From positions 2,589,011 to 2,653,010 of the forward strand of contig NZ_CP025120.1 in the NCBI RefSeq assembly GCF_002838765.1: a DNA stretch of 64,000 nt, written 5' to 3'. The notes under the pieces were generated by a model. That model was not told the origin of the DNA. It saw nothing but the letters and a program-made list of their open reading frames with translations, and searched no databases. The position numbers and the translations under genes are program-made. Position 1 is the stretch's first letter. The number at the start of each line of letters is the position of its first letter. Source of the DNA: Kangiella profundi. GTDB taxonomy: Bacteria; Pseudomonadota; Gammaproteobacteria; Enterobacterales; Kangiellaceae. Below, piece after piece: positions 51,063 to 60,674 of this stretch.

Positions 51063-51956
51063 TTAGTCTTCCTTTATACCTAGATGTTGTAGTATTCCAT
51101 CTAATTCATCCAGACTATGGTAGTTAATAACCAGGCTTCCTTTGCCTTTGCTACCATGATTGATGGCTACGCTGGCACCAATTTTTTCTGCCAGTTGCTG
51201 CTCAAGCGATTGAATATGATGATCTTTTTCTGCCGGTTTTACTTTCTTTTTCGGCTCATTGATATTTCGCACCAGCTTTTCGGTCTCACGAACCGTCAAT
51301 GCCTTTGCAACAACCGTCTTGGCTGCTTCAGTTTGTTTGGTCGGTTCTAGAGAGAGCAGTGCACGTGCATGACCCATTTCAAGATCACCACGCTCCAACA
51401 AAGTTTTACAATGCTCACTGAGCTGCATTAAACGCAGAAGGTTTGTGACTGTGGTGCGACTTTTCCCCACAGCGTCAGCCGTTTGCTGGTGTGTCAGGCC
51501 AAATTCCTGCATCAGACGGTGCAGGGCGTAAGCTTCTTCCATGGCATTGAGATCTTCACGTTGAATATTCTCAATAAGCGCCATGGCAATGGCTGCTTCA
51601 TCGGGCACTTCTTTGATAATGACCGGTACTTCGTGCAAACCAGCTCTCTGGGCAGCTCGCCAACGTCGCTCACCAGCAATGATTTCGTATTTTTGATTGC
51701 CGACAGGTCTGATAACGATGGGCTGGATCATGCCTTGAGCCTTAATTGAATCAGCTAACTCATCCAGACCTTCTTCAGTCATGACGCGACGTGGCTGATA
51801 TTGACCAGGCTGTAAAAACTCGATGGGCATTTCCCTTAAATGTCGTTCAGCCTCTGCCATTGCATTGGTTGAACCCTCGCCGGACTTTTTGGCTGGCTTA
51901 TTCATCGCCCCACCAAGTAGAGCATCCAAACCTTTTCCTAATCCACGCTTACTCAT
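51063..51956 (-). CDS. parB: Chromosome partitioning protein ParB
   Basis: 297 aa. N-terminal RGLGKGLDALLGG typical of Spo0J/ParB; the CTP-binding signature GERRWRAAQRAG; the HTH that binds parS around LTHQQTADAVGKSRTTVTNLLRL; and a C-terminal dimerisation region (about 250-297). Loads on parS near the origin and is moved by ParA. No parS (TGTTTCACGTGAAACA) is seen in this window, so the sites lie elsewhere near oriC. Confidence 0.96.
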   Translation of the reverse strand: MSKRGLGKGLDALLGGAMNKPAKKSGEGSTNAMAEAERHLREMPIEFLQPGQYQPRRVMTEEGLDELADSIKAQGMIQPIVIRPVGNQKYEIIAGERRWRAAQRAGLHEVPVIIKEVPDEAAIAMALIENIQREDLNAMEEAYALHRLMQEFGLTHQQTADAVGKSRTTVTNLLRLMQLSEHCKTLLERGDLEMGHARALLSLEPTKQTEAAKTVVAKALTVRETEKLVRNINEPKKKVKPAEKDHHIQSLEQQLAEKIGASVAINHGSKGKGSLVINYHSLDELDGILQHLGIKED

Positions 51957-51986
51957 TGTTATCTTTCACCCTTATATTCTTCACGT

Positions 51987-52763
51987 TTAGCTCGCGGCCA
52001 CTTTATTTCTTCGAATAATCTCGCCGGCAAGTGCTAGATACGCTTTTGAGCCACTTGATGATTTGTCATGATACATAACTGGAACACCAAAGCTGGGCGC
52101 TTCAGCCAGGCGTACGTTGCGAGGAATTACTGTCCGGTACACCTTATCGGCAAAATGATTGAATAATTGACGAGATACTTCTAATGACAAACGGTTGCGA
52201 GGGTCATACATAGTCCGCAATATACCTTCTATTTCCAGATCAGGATTAATGTGATCCTGTACCTGTCCAATGGTATTAAGCAGAGCCGATAAACCTTCCA
52301 GTGCATAGTACTCACATTGCATCGGAATAATGACCGAGTTAGCCGCAACCAGTGAGTTCAAAGTCAGCATGTTCAGAGAAGGAGGGCAGTCGATCAACAC
52401 ATAGTCATAATATGCATCTATCTGTTGAATCACTTTGCGTAACCGTTTTTCTTTATCGCCCAGTTGCAACAGGTGGACTTCGGCAGCAGTCAGATCAGCA
52501 TTGGCAGGCAGTACGTCGAATTTACCAGCTTCTGAAACCACAATATAACTCTTGGTTTCTTCTGGCTCCATCAAGGCATCATAGACAGATAACTCTAAAT
52601 CACCTTTTTCAATTCCTGAACCCATGGTCGCATTGCCTTGCGGGTCCATATCAATCAAGAGCACACGCTTACCTTCTTCAGCTAACGATGCTGCAAGGTT
52701 TACGCTAGTTGTTGTTTTACCAACACCACCTTTTTGATTTGTAATGGCAATTACATGCGCCAC
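51987..52763 (-). CDS. parA: Chromosome partitioning ATPase ParA
   Basis: 258 aa MinD/ParA ATPase with the deviant Walker A KGGVGKTTTSVNLAASL, LLIDMDPQGNATMG, and the switch-II-like LIDCPPSLNMLTLN. No N-terminal HTH, as in chromosomal Soj-type ParA. Forms the gradient that segregates ParB-parS complexes. 30-base gap to parB, 16 from rsmG. Confidence 0.97.
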   Translation of the reverse strand: MAHVIAITNQKGGVGKTTTSVNLAASLAEEGKRVLLIDMDPQGNATMGSGIEKGDLELSVYDALMEPEETKSYIVVSEAGKFDVLPANADLTAAEVHLLQLGDKEKRLRKVIQQIDAYYDYVLIDCPPSLNMLTLNSLVAANSVIIPMQCEYYALEGLSALLNTIGQVQDHINPDLEIEGILRTMYDPRNRLSLEVSRQLFNHFADKVYRTVIPRNVRLAEAPSFGVPVMYHDKSSSGSKAYLALAGEIIRRNKVAAS

Positions 52764-52779
52764 GCTTCACCTCTTTATT

Positions 52780-53442
52780 CTATTTTTTGCAGCTTGCTGA
52801 CTGCTTCTGTTTTAAATAGATAAACCAACGACTGGCATTAACACCGGGTAATTTCACTTCCTGTGCACTAACCAGTTCAGTCGTTTCTGGTAATTCATCG
52901 AGCTCCTGCTGAGGATACTGACCTTTCATGGCCAACCAGTGGCCGTCCGCTGCCAGTAAATGTTCGGTCCATTGCACAATATCTGCCAGACTGGCAAAAG
53001 CCCGCGAAAGAATGCAAGCATACCCTGATTGATTCTCAAAGTCTTGTACTCGCTGATTAATAACCGTCACATTGGTTAAGCCCAGCTCGTAGACAACCTG
53101 TTTCAGAAAACGGGTTTTTTTACTGTTGGTATCCAATAGCGTGAACTGTTTTTCCGGGTTTATGATTGCCAGCGGTATTCCTGGCAGGCCACCGCCTGTA
53201 CCCACATCCAGCAAGGTTTCATAGTTTGAAATCGCTGGCGAGACGGACACCGAGTCCAGTAAATGTAGGTTGAGTGCTTCTTCCGGATTGGTAATAGCGG
53301 TCAGGTTAAAAGCCTTGTTCCACTTTAATAACAGTGATAGATAGTTTAGTAAGCGCTCACTTTTATCATCTGTTAACGTAATTCCAATGTCCTGACATTT
53401 CTTATTAAAGTTATCCTGTCGTTTAAGCAGTTCTGGATTCAC
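52780..53442 (-). CDS. rsmG: 16S rRNA m7G527 methyltransferase
   Basis: 220 aa counted from GTG 53442 (MNPELLKRQDNF). SAM site LLDVGTGGGLPGIPLAI, then LLDTNSKKTRFL and a C-terminal SRAFASLADIVQW complete the RsmG fold. The frame is open back to ATG 53502, but the two upstream ATGs lie inside an 8-bp hairpin and their residues have no counterpart in E. coli RsmG, so the later GTG is preferred with moderate confidence. Follows mnmG as in most gammaproteobacteria. Confidence 0.93.
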   Translation of the reverse strand: MNPELLKRQDNFNKKCQDIGITLTDDKSERLLNYLSLLLKWNKAFNLTAITNPEEALNLHLLDSVSVSPAISNYETLLDVGTGGGLPGIPLAIINPEKQFTLLDTNSKKTRFLKQVVYELGLTNVTVINQRVQDFENQSGYACILSRAFASLADIVQWTEHLLAADGHWLAMKGQYPQQELDELPETTELVSAQEVKLPGVNASRWFIYLKQKQSASCKK

Positions 53443-53482
53443 AAGTCTATTCTTCTTTAACGTCGTATCAATTAATTTATAC

Positions 53483-53502
53483 ATGAGGGCAAGAGCCCTC
53501 AT
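53483..53502 (-). promoter_or_regulatory. Hairpin between mnmG and rsmG
   Basis: Perfect 8-bp inverted repeat ATGAGGGC/GCCCTCAT with a 4-base loop. On the minus strand there is no T-run after it, so it is not a classical terminator. It covers two in-frame ATGs upstream of the probable rsmG start and could be an attenuator, an RNA-processing site or a translational brake. Confidence 0.45.
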
Positions 53503-53522
53503 TGCTGTATTTTATTTAATTA

Positions 53523-55409
53523 TTAAGCCGATTTTAGTTGCTGGCGTTTTTTTAGGTGAACCAGCAGCAATGAAATTGCAGCAGGAGTCACACCCGACAC
53601 ACGGCTGGCCTGACCGATAGTTTCAGGCTTTATATTCATCAGCTTCTGAACCACTTCATTAGATAAGCCTTTTACCTGGCTGTAATCGAGATCCTTCGGT
53701 AAGGCCGTATTTTCATTACGCAGACTACGCTCAATTTCGTCTTTCTGGCGATCGATGTAACCCGAATATTTAATCTGGATTTCGACCTGCTCGGCGACCT
53801 TATCAGCGACTTTCTCTTCAAGCATTCCTGGAAGCGCCATCAAACCTGCATAGGTGATATCAGGACGACGCAACAACTCTTCACCTTTATAGGCACGGCT
53901 TAAAGGTTTTTCCAGCTGCTTATTAAGCTGTTGTCCTGCCGCACTATCAGGCTGTACAACCAGGTTCTTAATACGGGTTGTTTCCCGCTCAATAGCTTCT
54001 TTCTTTTCACTGAAAGCCTGCCAGCGTGAGTCATTAATTAAACCTAGTTCATGACCTTTTTCTGTCAATCGTAAGTCAGCGTTATCCTCGCGCAAAATCA
54101 GACGGTATTCCGCTCTCGAGGTAAACATGCGGTATGGCTCCTGTGTACCGCGCGTGATCAGGTCATCAATTAAGACACCAATATAAGCTTCGTCTCGACG
54201 GGGTGACCAGGCGTCTTTACCTTGAGTCTGCAACGCGGCATTCATTCCAGCAATCAAACCTTGCGCCCCGGCTTCTTCATAACCGGTGGTTCCATTGATC
54301 TGCCCTGCAAAGAAGAGCCCATCAATAAACTTGGTTTCCAGCGAAGCCTTCAAATCACGCGGATCAAAATAGTCATACTCGATGGCATAGCCCGGACGGG
54401 TAATATGGGCATTTTCAAAACCTTTTATTGAACGCACCAAATCCATCTGCACATCAAATGGCAAACTGGTGGAGATCCCATTAGGGTAGAGTTCATGGCT
54501 GTTCAGACCTTCCGGCTCAACAAAAATCTGGTGGCTGTTTTTGTCGCTGAAACGCATGATCTTGTCTTCAATAGAAGGGCAATAGCGAGGCCCAACGCCT
54601 TCAATCACACCTGAATACATTGGTGAGCGGTCAAGGCCGCCACGAATAATGTCATGGGTTGATTCATTGGTATGGGTTATCCAGCAGGAGATCTGTCTTG
54701 GATGCTGATCCGCTGTACCCATAAAAGAAAAAGTTGGCACAGGATTATCGCCAGGCTGTTCTTCCATCACTGAAAAATCAACACTTTTGGCATCAATGCG
54801 AGGCGGTGTACCTGTTTTCAGGCGATCAACTCGGAATGGCAGTTCACGCAGGCGCTCAGCCAATGCGATAGAAGGCGGATCGCCAGCTCGCCCACCCGAA
54901 TGATTTTGCATGCCTATATGTATTAGACCACCTAGGAAGGTTCCAACCGTTAAAACAACCGCTGGCGCATAAAAATCCAGCCCCATCTGGGTCTTAACGC
55001 CAATCACCTTATTCTGTTCAACAATCAGATCAACAACTGCATTCTGGAAAATGGTTAAATTGGGTTGGTTCTCCAGCATTTCTCGGATGGCACTTTTATA
55101 AAGCGCACGGTCTGCCTGGGCACGTGTAGCTCTAACCGCTGGCCCTTTGCTGGCATTTAAAGTTCGAAATTGAATCCCGGCACGATCAATGGCCTGTGCC
55201 ATAGCACCGCCCAGCGCATCTATTTCTTTTACTAGATGCCCTTTACCAATACCCCCGATTGCCGGGTTGCATGACATCTGGCCCAAGGTCTCAATATTAT
55301 GCGTCAATAATAAGGTTTTTACGCCCATGCGAGCAGAAGCCAGCGCCGCCTCGGTTCCTGCATGACCGCCGCCAATAACAATGACTGAATAATTTTCTGG
55401 ATAACGCAT
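53523..55409 (-). CDS. mnmG: tRNA uridine-5-carboxymethylaminomethyl modification enzyme MnmG
   Basis: 628 aa, family length. N-terminal FAD site [19 protein letters not shown], then [22 protein letters not shown], and a C-terminal helical domain ending [20 protein letters not shown]. With MnmE (59302-60660 here) forms the complex that modifies wobble uridines. Heads the mnmG-rsmG-parA-parB run. Confidence 0.98.
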   Translation of the reverse strand: MRYPENYSVIVIGGGHAGTEAALASARMGVKTLLLTHNIETLGQMSCNPAIGGIGKGHLVKEIDALGGAMAQAIDRAGIQFRTLNASKGPAVRATRAQADRALYKSAIREMLENQPNLTIFQNAVVDLIVEQNKVIGVKTQMGLDFYAPAVVLTVGTFLGGLIHIGMQNHSGGRAGDPPSIALAERLRELPFRVDRLKTGTPPRIDAKSVDFSVMEEQPGDNPVPTFSFMGTADQHPRQISCWITHTNESTHDIIRGGLDRSPMYSGVIEGVGPRYCPSIEDKIMRFSDKNSHQIFVEPEGLNSHELYPNGISTSLPFDVQMDLVRSIKGFENAHITRPGYAIEYDYFDPRDLKASLETKFIDGLFFAGQINGTTGYEEAGAQGLIAGMNAALQTQGKDAWSPRRDEAYIGVLIDDLITRGTQEPYRMFTSRAEYRLILREDNADLRLTEKGHELGLINDSRWQAFSEKKEAIERETTRIKNLVVQPDSAAGQQLNKQLEKPLSRAYKGEELLRRPDITYAGLMALPGMLEEKVADKVAEQVEIQIKYSGYIDRQKDEIERSLRNENTALPKDLDYSQVKGLSNEVVQKLMNIKPETIGQASRVSGVTPAAISLLLVHLKKRQQLKSA

Positions 55410-55669
55410 AATTCAATTTTCTCTGGTCTTTACCTGATAATGCAAAATTAACACAACATCCCTATGCACTAACCCTATGCAACGGGGGAGCGAGATCATA
55501 CCGATATTTGTATAACTTTTGAACAGTTTTAAGCTTCTTTTGACTTCTTTATTGGTCCTTTTTATTAAAAGAAGCTCGCCAGATGCAACTTGAGAGCATC
55601 TGTCGATCTGTTGCAGTTTACACTATGATATAAGCAATCGATTACAAGAAAATTAGATAAAACAATAAG
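55410..55669. other. Divergent intergenic region mnmG / CPBP gene with an inverted repeat
   Basis: 260 AT-rich bases holding the mnmG promoter (minus) and that of the CPBP gene (plus). A 10-bp perfect inverted repeat AGCTTCTTTT (55532-55541) / AAAAGAAGCT (55567-55576) with a 25-base spacer is the only structure seen. No T-run follows it in either direction. Confidence 0.45.
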
Positions 55670-56371
55670 ATGGAGTTTGTTTTGACCAATAACAACGATA
55701 AATACCCTTTTGCGGAAAGTATTATACTAACCTGTTTAACTCTGGTGCTATTAGCTTTTACTACCAGCAGCATCCTATTTCTGGCTTACTATTTTTTAGA
55801 CCTTCCTCTGGGCTCTAATCCTCCTTCTCTTATGTTAGCCATTTCTGTCTGTTTTGGTCTGCTGACCAGCTATGCATTGCTGATGCTCCTTAGCGCTTCA
55901 TTTTTTTGGAAAACCTTTATACCGCAGCTTAAATCATCCCTGTTCTGGCTATTTATGGCAGTTGTTTGTGGGGTGGTTTATGCCTTTATTGTAATTTGGC
56001 TAGGTCACTATTTCACACCTCCCTCAGGAATTGAATCAACCCTGGAGCAGATCATTCGTGGCGGCTTGTTATCGAATAGCTTATTGTTTTTTTCGGTTAT
56101 TGTTCTAGCCCCTCTCGGTGAAGAATACCTGTTTCGCGGTGTTCTACTGTCCGGTCTATCCAGTAAAGTTTCGACTTTCTCTGCAATTTCATTATCCTCA
56201 GTTGTCTTTATGTCCTTTCACCTACTAGAATACTACGGTTATTGGTTTGCACTGGTGGCCATCCTGATACTGGGGGTTTTGTTGGCTATTATCCGTTTGC
56301 GCAGCAGGTCTATGTTGGCACCTATTGTTTGCCACGCCAGTTATAACTTAATTATGCTAACCCTTGCTTAG
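55670..56371 (+). CDS. CPBP-family intramembrane metalloprotease
   Basis: 233 aa membrane protein with about seven helices. The three CPBP (Abi/Rce1-like) motifs are present: EEYLFRGVLL (EExxxR), FHLLEYYG (FxxxH-like, with the His) and CHASYNL (HxxxN/D). Such proteins act as glutamic-type or metal CAAX-like proteases in peptide maturation or bacteriocin immunity. Start either ATG 55670 or TTG 55682; the TTG has a better-spaced GGAG. No bacteriocin or prenylation gene is nearby. Confidence 0.82.
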   Translation: MEFVLTNNNDKYPFAESIILTCLTLVLLAFTTSSILFLAYYFLDLPLGSNPPSLMLAISVCFGLLTSYALLMLLSASFFWKTFIPQLKSSLFWLFMAVVCGVVYAFIVIWLGHYFTPPSGIESTLEQIIRGGLLSNSLLFFSVIVLAPLGEEYLFRGVLLSGLSSKVSTFSAISLSSVVFMSFHLLEYYGYWFALVAILILGVLLAIIRLRSRSMLAPIVCHASYNLIMLTLA

Positions 56372-56409
56372 CGGATTTTCCCGCTGAACAATATTTGAAG
56401 GAGAAAAGG

Positions 56410-57681
56410 GTGAAAATATTTATTCGTTTATTTATCTTTCTTTTAATTGCAGCAGCTCTAGCTTACGGCTACATCTGGTATAAAAACAAACAAATTATAG
56501 ATGAAGCATTTACCAGCCTGAGAACCTTTACTTCAGCAAGCTATGACAGCACTTTTGTTAGTGCCGACGGTAAATCGGTTACCCGCGGCATTAAACTGAC
56601 ATTCCCTGGCACCAGTACAGATGCCTCCATCGAAGAAATTCAGGTGGGTACTGGCAATCTGATCGATTCGTTTAAGTTTATCCGCAGCATCGAGTCTGGT
56701 ATGTGGGCTGAAGATCCCAACACGCTGGTCTTCAAAATTAAAAACTTTCAGTTTCCGCTAACTTCTGATCTCGATTCAACTTCAGCCTTTGCCTCTTCAT
56801 CCGAATCAGACCTGCTAACTGAAATGCAATTGGCTGGCTGTTCCAATAAAAATTCTGTTTCGATCAGTGATTTGAATGAAATGGGTTATAGTCAAATTTC
56901 ACTTGATCTGGATACCAGTATCAATATTGACCCCAACCTGAATCAGGCCAAGTTTACAATTTATGCCAGTGCTCGTGATTATGGCAGCTATCAGATTGAG
57001 TTTTTGCTGGATAACTTTACTCAGAACTCTTTTGCTTCAAAGTTAAAGAATGTCACCATGGTGCTTAATAACGATGGTTATGTGAATCGTTTAAATGAGT
57101 ATTGCGCGGATTTGGTTGGTATTTCTAAAGAAGAGTACCAGCAGCGTCATATGGATTATCTTCAACATGTTTTATACAACCAATCCATTTATCTAAGCGA
57201 GGAGTTCTTTACCCAGTATGCTGAGTATGTAGAGAACCCGCGTAGCATCAAGATTTCTAGCTATCCTGATAACTCGATGGACCCATTTCAGTTGATGTCA
57301 ATGTCGCCACAGCTGATGTTAAGCAGTCTCAATATGACTGTAACCATCAACGATCATGAAATTCGTCAGCTTTTCGGGGCTCGCCCAAATCCTGAGGACC
57401 TACCGGCCCTTGATGAGCCAGTCAAAGTGGTTGATGACAGTATTGAGACGGTTCAGGGTTTGACCTTGCAAGATACCGATCCATCCCTGCTTGCTAAATA
57501 CATCAATTATCAGGCGTATTTTGATTACCGTGGTAAATCTTATAAAGGCACCATTGAGTCTGTCGAAGGATCCGTAGCACGAATCAATACTCAAGTTTCC
57601 GCTGGTAATTACCTGCAGATGCCTTTCAGGATTTCGGAAATTAGAAACCTACAGGTTCGTCGCGAATACCAGGCTGACTAA
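56410..57681 (+). CDS. Hypothetical membrane-anchored periplasmic protein
   Basis: 423 aa from GTG 56410, which directly follows an AAGGAGAAAAGG ribosome site. One N-terminal membrane helix (about residues 3-22, LFIFLLIAAALAYGYIWY), then a large extracytoplasmic part. Features seen: serine-rich acidic stretch near residues 120-140, cysteines at AGCSNK and NEYCADL, a middle helical region, and a C-terminal basic beta-rich segment YFDYRGKSYKGTIESVEGSV. No family recognised. Follows the CPBP protease by 38 bases, so it could be a partner or substrate. Confidence 0.65.
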   Translation: MKIFIRLFIFLLIAAALAYGYIWYKNKQIIDEAFTSLRTFTSASYDSTFVSADGKSVTRGIKLTFPGTSTDASIEEIQVGTGNLIDSFKFIRSIESGMWAEDPNTLVFKIKNFQFPLTSDLDSTSAFASSSESDLLTEMQLAGCSNKNSVSISDLNEMGYSQISLDLDTSINIDPNLNQAKFTIYASARDYGSYQIEFLLDNFTQNSFASKLKNVTMVLNNDGYVNRLNEYCADLVGISKEEYQQRHMDYLQHVLYNQSIYLSEEFFTQYAEYVENPRSIKISSYPDNSMDPFQLMSMSPQLMLSSLNMTVTINDHEIRQLFGARPNPEDLPALDEPVKVVDDSIETVQGLTLQDTDPSLLAKYINYQAYFDYRGKSYKGTIESVEGSVARINTQVSAGNYLQMPFRISEIRNLQVRREYQAD

Positions 57682-57703
57682 ATTCTTACTACCTTTCTAC
57701 AAC

Positions 57704-57724
57704 TCCCGCTACGGCGGGATTTTC
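57704..57724 (+). terminator. Rho-independent terminator of the orphan membrane protein gene
   Basis: Stem TCCCGC/GCGGGA with a short loop, followed by TTTTCTTT, 22 bases after the stop codon at 57681. It ends the two-gene transcript from 55670. Confidence 0.7.
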
Positions 57725-57921
57725 TTTAAAAGTTCCGTATTTTCTTCAATATCCTACTGATTTTTAGGCTTTTTTGCTGAGCGCTTCACACTGCCAACAG
57801 TGCCCCACAGCTTATTGTGAACTGCTTCATACATATTGCTTTGTGCTCTTCAACTGTTGTGCAATAATCGCTCACAATTTTGACTAAGCTAATTCATATT
57901 TCGGTAAATAATAGAACCTAT

Positions 57922-59286
57922 ATGATTCACTTTTTAAAGCAACAAACCATTACTATAAGGCTGATATTAATCAGCCTTTACCTTCTCTCGACCACTGTTT
58001 TGGTGATGGCTTTCGTTTCTGATGGTCCTATTTCTGAAACCTTATTAGGCCTGAAAAGCTTTCTTTTCGTTTTAGTCATACCTCTGATCACTAAATTATT
58101 AGTACAGATTTATGCGGCTATTCGATACTCCTTCCAGCCGGTTAACCAGGGCTACACAACAATGACCCCCTATAAGGTCAGTGTTCTATTACCTGCTTGG
58201 AACGAAGAAGTTGGTATTATTAAAACCATTGAGTCAGTTCTTAACTCTGATTACCACGACTTTGAACTCATCGTCATCAATGATGGCTCTACCGATAATA
58301 CCGATAAACTGGTTAGAAGCTTTATTGCCGATTATGAGCAAGAGCCGAACCAGTTAATACCTATTAAGTATTTGTCACTAACCAATGGTGGCAAGGCACG
58401 AGCACTTAATAAAGGTCTCGAGGTTGCTGAAGGTAATATCATCATCACTATTGATGCTGACTGTATTGTGGATCAAAAAGCAATCTACAAATTTGTTCAG
58501 CGATTTGACGATCCTTCGATTGGCGCTGTTGCCGGTAACATCATTGTTGGTAATAAACGAAAACCGTTGGAGTGGTTACAGCAGCTGGAGTATGTTTGCG
58601 GATTCTTCTATAAAAGGGCTGACTCTTACTTCAATGCGGTACATATTATTGGCGGAGCAGCCGCAGCCTATCGCAGGGATGTGTTGACCAACCTCAAAGG
58701 ATTTGATGAAGAAATTATCACCGAAGATATTGATTTATCCATGAGTATTTTAAGTCATGGATACAAGACCCGGTACGCTCATGATGCGGTAGTTTATACC
58801 GAAGGTCCTACTGACTGGAAAGGTCTACGTAAGCAACGTCTTCGCTGGAAATATGGTCGTATTCTTTGCTATTTAAAACACAAAGAGCTGTTTCTAAGTC
58901 ACAACTCTCAGCATAGTCGCTATCTTTCATGGTTTATCCTTCCGCTGGCAGTTTATGCTGAGATTATGCTACTGAATGTTGGCCTGTTTTTATCTTTGTT
59001 CTACTGCTACGTTATTGTCAGTCAGGACTTTGCATTGCTGGCGTCGGTTATTCTAGTTTCTTCCATACTGGTTACTATGCAAATTAAACTGGACTCTAAA
59101 TTCAGCTACCATAAAAACCTGATTCCTTTTATTCCTGTAGCCTGGTTATTACTTTATGTCATTGAGTTTATTGAGCTGGTTGCATTAACAATGAGCTTGC
59201 AGAAACTCTACAACCGGGAAGCTGTTAAGTGGCAGAAATGGAATCGAATTGGTCTGCAGCAACAAGCCGCGGAACAGACCTCCTAG
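57922..59286 (+). CDS. Processive family 2 glycosyltransferase (PgaC/NodC-like)
   Basis: 454 aa from ATG 57922. Two N-terminal membrane helices (about residues 10-30, 40-65), a cytoplasmic GT2 domain and three or four C-terminal helices. Catalytic signature: VLLPAWNEE, VINDGSTDNT, IDADCIVD (DxD), ITEDIDLSM (TED) and KQRLRWKYGR (Q-x-x-RW), all features of processive beta-glycan synthases such as PgaC or chitin/hyaluronan synthases. It may make a beta-linked surface polysaccharide or a glycolipid. No PgaA, B or D partner is next to it, so the pathway is incomplete here. A TTG at 57880 would add 14 residues. Confidence 0.82.
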   Translation: MIHFLKQQTITIRLILISLYLLSTTVLVMAFVSDGPISETLLGLKSFLFVLVIPLITKLLVQIYAAIRYSFQPVNQGYTTMTPYKVSVLLPAWNEEVGIIKTIESVLNSDYHDFELIVINDGSTDNTDKLVRSFIADYEQEPNQLIPIKYLSLTNGGKARALNKGLEVAEGNIIITIDADCIVDQKAIYKFVQRFDDPSIGAVAGNIIVGNKRKPLEWLQQLEYVCGFFYKRADSYFNAVHIIGGAAAAYRRDVLTNLKGFDEEIITEDIDLSMSILSHGYKTRYAHDAVVYTEGPTDWKGLRKQRLRWKYGRILCYLKHKELFLSHNSQHSRYLSWFILPLAVYAEIMLLNVGLFLSLFYCYVIVSQDFALLASVILVSSILVTMQIKLDSKFSYHKNLIPFIPVAWLLLYVIEFIELVALTMSLQKLYNREAVKWQKWNRIGLQQQAAEQTS

Positions 59287-59301
59287 TAATTATTCGCTTG
59301 A

Positions 59302-60660
59302 TTACTTACCAATACAGAAACTACTAAAAATTCTTCCTAATAAATCATCGGCGGTAAACTCGCCGGTGATTTCTGATAGAGCATTTTGCGCCTGTCGAAG
59401 TTCATCTGCTAGCAACTCACCCGCATGGTAAACCTCTAGCTGCTGCTTACCATTTTCGCAATACTGTAATGCACGTTCTATAGCATCCAGATGACGGCGA
59501 CGTGCAATAAAAGATCCTTCGGATGTCTGTTTAAAACCGACGATATCCTTCAAGGTGCTTTTTAATTCTTCAATACCTTGACCCGTTTTTGCGCTCAGTG
59601 GTAGGACTTTATACTCACTTGATTGTGCCAACTTCATGTCTTTGGTTAAATCCACTTTATTGGCAACTATCATCAGTTTATTTTTAAACTGTTCAAACTT
59701 GGTAAAAGCCGGGTCGATTTCATGAGGGATAAACTGTCTCGTTTCACTGGCATCAGCAACCAGTATTATCTGATCGGCCTTTTCGATTTCTTGCCAGGCA
59801 CGCTCAATGCCAATTTTTTCTACCGTATCATCGCTTTCGCGCAAACCAGCAGTGTCAATGATATGAATAGGCAAGCCATCAATATGAATATGCTCACGCA
59901 ACACATCTCGAGTAGTGCCGGCAATTTCTGTGACAATCGCTGATTCTTTTCCAGCAAGCGCATTAAGCAGGCTTGATTTACCTGCATTGGGTTTACCAGC
60001 GATAACCACTGTCATACCTTCTCGCAGAATTGACCCTTGCTGCGCTTCACTTCTCAGTTTTTTTATATCATCCAGAATTGAATATAGATCGGACTGAACC
60101 TTGCCATCAGATAAAAAATCAATTTCTTCTTCTGGAAAATCGATAGCTGCTTCCACATAAATTCTTAAATGAATCAGTGACTCAACGAGTGCATTTACTT
60201 TCTTTGAAAACTCACCCTGCAACGAACGTATGGCAGACCGAACAGCCTGTTCTGACGTTGATTCAATCAGATCAGCTATTGCTTCAGCCTGCGCCAAGTC
60301 CAGTTTATCGTTTAAAAAAGCTCGTTCAGAAAACTCACCTGGCTTTGCTATTCTGGCACCTGCTTTTAAAACTTCTTTTAGCAGCATATCAAGAATCACA
60401 GGACCGCCATGTCCCTGTAACTCCAGCACGTCTTCACCAGTAAATGAATTTGGGCCTTTGAATAATATCGCTATACCTTGGTCGAGAATATTTCCGGCCA
60501 GATCATAAAAGGGTAGGTAAGTTGCTTCACGAATATTGAGCGGTTTACGTAGAATTTTTTCTGCTATTGTCTGACAGTTTTTTCCAGATACTCTAATAAT
60601 GCCAACGCCACCGCGACCGGGTGGCGTTGCTACTGCTGCAATTGTATCTAGAGTGCTCAT
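59302..60660 (-). CDS. mnmE: tRNA modification GTPase MnmE
   Basis: 452 aa. N-terminal THF-binding domain starts [22 protein letters not shown]; inserted G domain has [30 protein letters not shown] and NKVD; the C-terminus is the invariant FCIGK with the catalytic Cys. Works with MnmG on wobble uridines. Ends 15 bases from the convergent GT2 gene. Confidence 0.98.
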   Translation of the reverse strand: MSTLDTIAAVATPPGRGGVGIIRVSGKNCQTIAEKILRKPLNIREATYLPFYDLAGNILDQGIAILFKGPNSFTGEDVLELQGHGGPVILDMLLKEVLKAGARIAKPGEFSERAFLNDKLDLAQAEAIADLIESTSEQAVRSAIRSLQGEFSKKVNALVESLIHLRIYVEAAIDFPEEEIDFLSDGKVQSDLYSILDDIKKLRSEAQQGSILREGMTVVIAGKPNAGKSSLLNALAGKESAIVTEIAGTTRDVLREHIHIDGLPIHIIDTAGLRESDDTVEKIGIERAWQEIEKADQIILVADASETRQFIPHEIDPAFTKFEQFKNKLMIVANKVDLTKDMKLAQSSEYKVLPLSAKTGQGIEELKSTLKDIVGFKQTSEGSFIARRRHLDAIERALQYCENGKQQLEVYHAGELLADELRQAQNALSEITGEFTADDLLGRIFSSFCIGK

Positions 60661-60674
60661 TTTAGAATGAAGGG

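Noticed and set aside
57816-57831. CRP-like site TGTGA-N6-TCATA upstream of the GT2 gene
   Set aside because: Only one half matches well and nothing else supports it.
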